Origin: Deinococcus rhizophilus
Lineage (GTDB): Bacteria; Deinococcota; Deinococci; Deinococcales; Deinococcaceae
Assembly (NCBI RefSeq): GCF_030271215.1
Contig: NZ_JASNGB010000010.1
Span: 17,501-32,205 of the forward strand
Length of the DNA stretch: 14,705 nt
Reading direction: 5' to 3'
Shown: positions 14,532 to 14,705 of the stretch, piece after piece
Layout: every line of letters starts with the position of its first letter
Position numbering within the stretch: position 1 is the stretch's first letter
Notes under the pieces: generated by a model
Database searches by the model: none
The model's input: the letters and a program-made list of their open reading frames with translations, nothing else
What the model was told of the DNA's origin: nothing
Position numbers and translations under genes: made by a program

Positions 14532-14705
14532 TCACAGCACACCGGCTTCTCTTTGCACGCGCCGCAGTACATTTCGCACCTGCGTGGGTCGCCAGAGCTT
14601 GCCGGTCACGGTCCGGTGGCCTTCCGTATTCAACCGGTCCGCGATCTGCTGCAAGGTCAGGCCCTGAGCCCGCAAGACCTGCACATAGCCGCTGACCAGC
14701 CGGTA
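14532..14705 (-). CDS. C-terminal end of a probable serine recombinase-type protein, 5' part outside window
   Basis: The last 57 residues of a minus-strand gene are visible, ending at TGA 14532-14534. They read YVQVLRAQGLTLQQIADRLNTEGHRT, then TGKLWRPTQVRNVLRR. This pattern (helix-turn-helix GLTLQQIADRLN followed by GHRTxxGxxWxxxxVxxVLRR) is typical of the Recombinase/HTH region at the end of serine recombinases and related resolvases. A catalytic domain would lie to the right of 14705. A transposon-linked regulator with the same domain is the alternative. It marks a second mobile-element edge flanking the nos region. Confidence 0.6.
   Translation of the reverse strand, partial: YRLVSGYVQVLRAQGLTLQQIADRLNTEGHRTVTGKLWRPTQVRNVLRRVQREAGVL

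Overview
The window is GC-rich bacterial DNA of accessory, mosaic character. It looks like part of a plasmid or genomic island in a respiratory bacterium. Several traits fit a Deinococcota host: a TANNNT-type -10 element, one promoter placed so that its mRNA would be leaderless, and a Sec-type clade II nitrous oxide reductase cluster. Sequence inspection alone cannot prove the lineage, and I treat it as a low-confidence inference.

Left part (1-4297): the right-hand portion of a Tn3-family transposon. It contains tnpA on the minus strand (running off the left edge), a divergent TnpI-type tyrosine recombinase, and a two-gene metal cassette on the minus strand. The cassette is a MerR-family regulator followed by an iron-sulfur metallochaperone of the archaeal CopZ N-domain type. 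A canonical 19-bp-spacer MerR promoter/operator overlaps the merR stop codon. The transposon ends at a 38-bp terminal repeat (4260-4297) that begins GGGG and ends CTAAG on the minus strand. This repeat sits exactly where a Tn3/Hin-type serine resolvase gene has lost its catalytic N-terminus, so the transposon inserted into that resolvase.

Middle (4974-5783): a stand-alone nucleotidyltransferase with an intact GS...DxD motif, substrate unknown, directly downstream of the nos operon on the same strand.

Main part (5835-13308, all minus strand): a compact nitrous oxide respiration operon. The transcription order is cytochrome c, nosZ (clade II, all CuZ and CuA ligands present), a NosB-like membrane protein, nosD, nosY, nosF, a small FixH/YtkA-like lipoprotein, and a lipoprotein that joins a SurA-N-like region to a TlpA-type thioredoxin. 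Genes are tightly packed, with ATGA overlaps at nosB/nosD and nosF/ytkA-like. NosZ reduces N2O outside the cytoplasmic membrane and the cytochrome is the likely electron donor. NosDFY serve CuZ-site assembly, and the last two proteins are candidates for copper delivery or thiol reduction. NosL, NosR and the NosG/H electron-transfer proteins are not present. A strong TTGACA-17-TAGGCT promoter lies about 150 bp upstream of the cytochrome gene.

Right part (13543-14705): a divergent Rrf2-family regulator with a Cys3-His cluster motif. Its conserved N-terminus is present but lacks a usable start codon, apparently through a one-base loss. After it come a small cytochrome P450 fragment between 12-bp direct repeats, a stretch with no gene, and the C-terminal end of a probable serine-recombinase-type protein that runs off the right edge.
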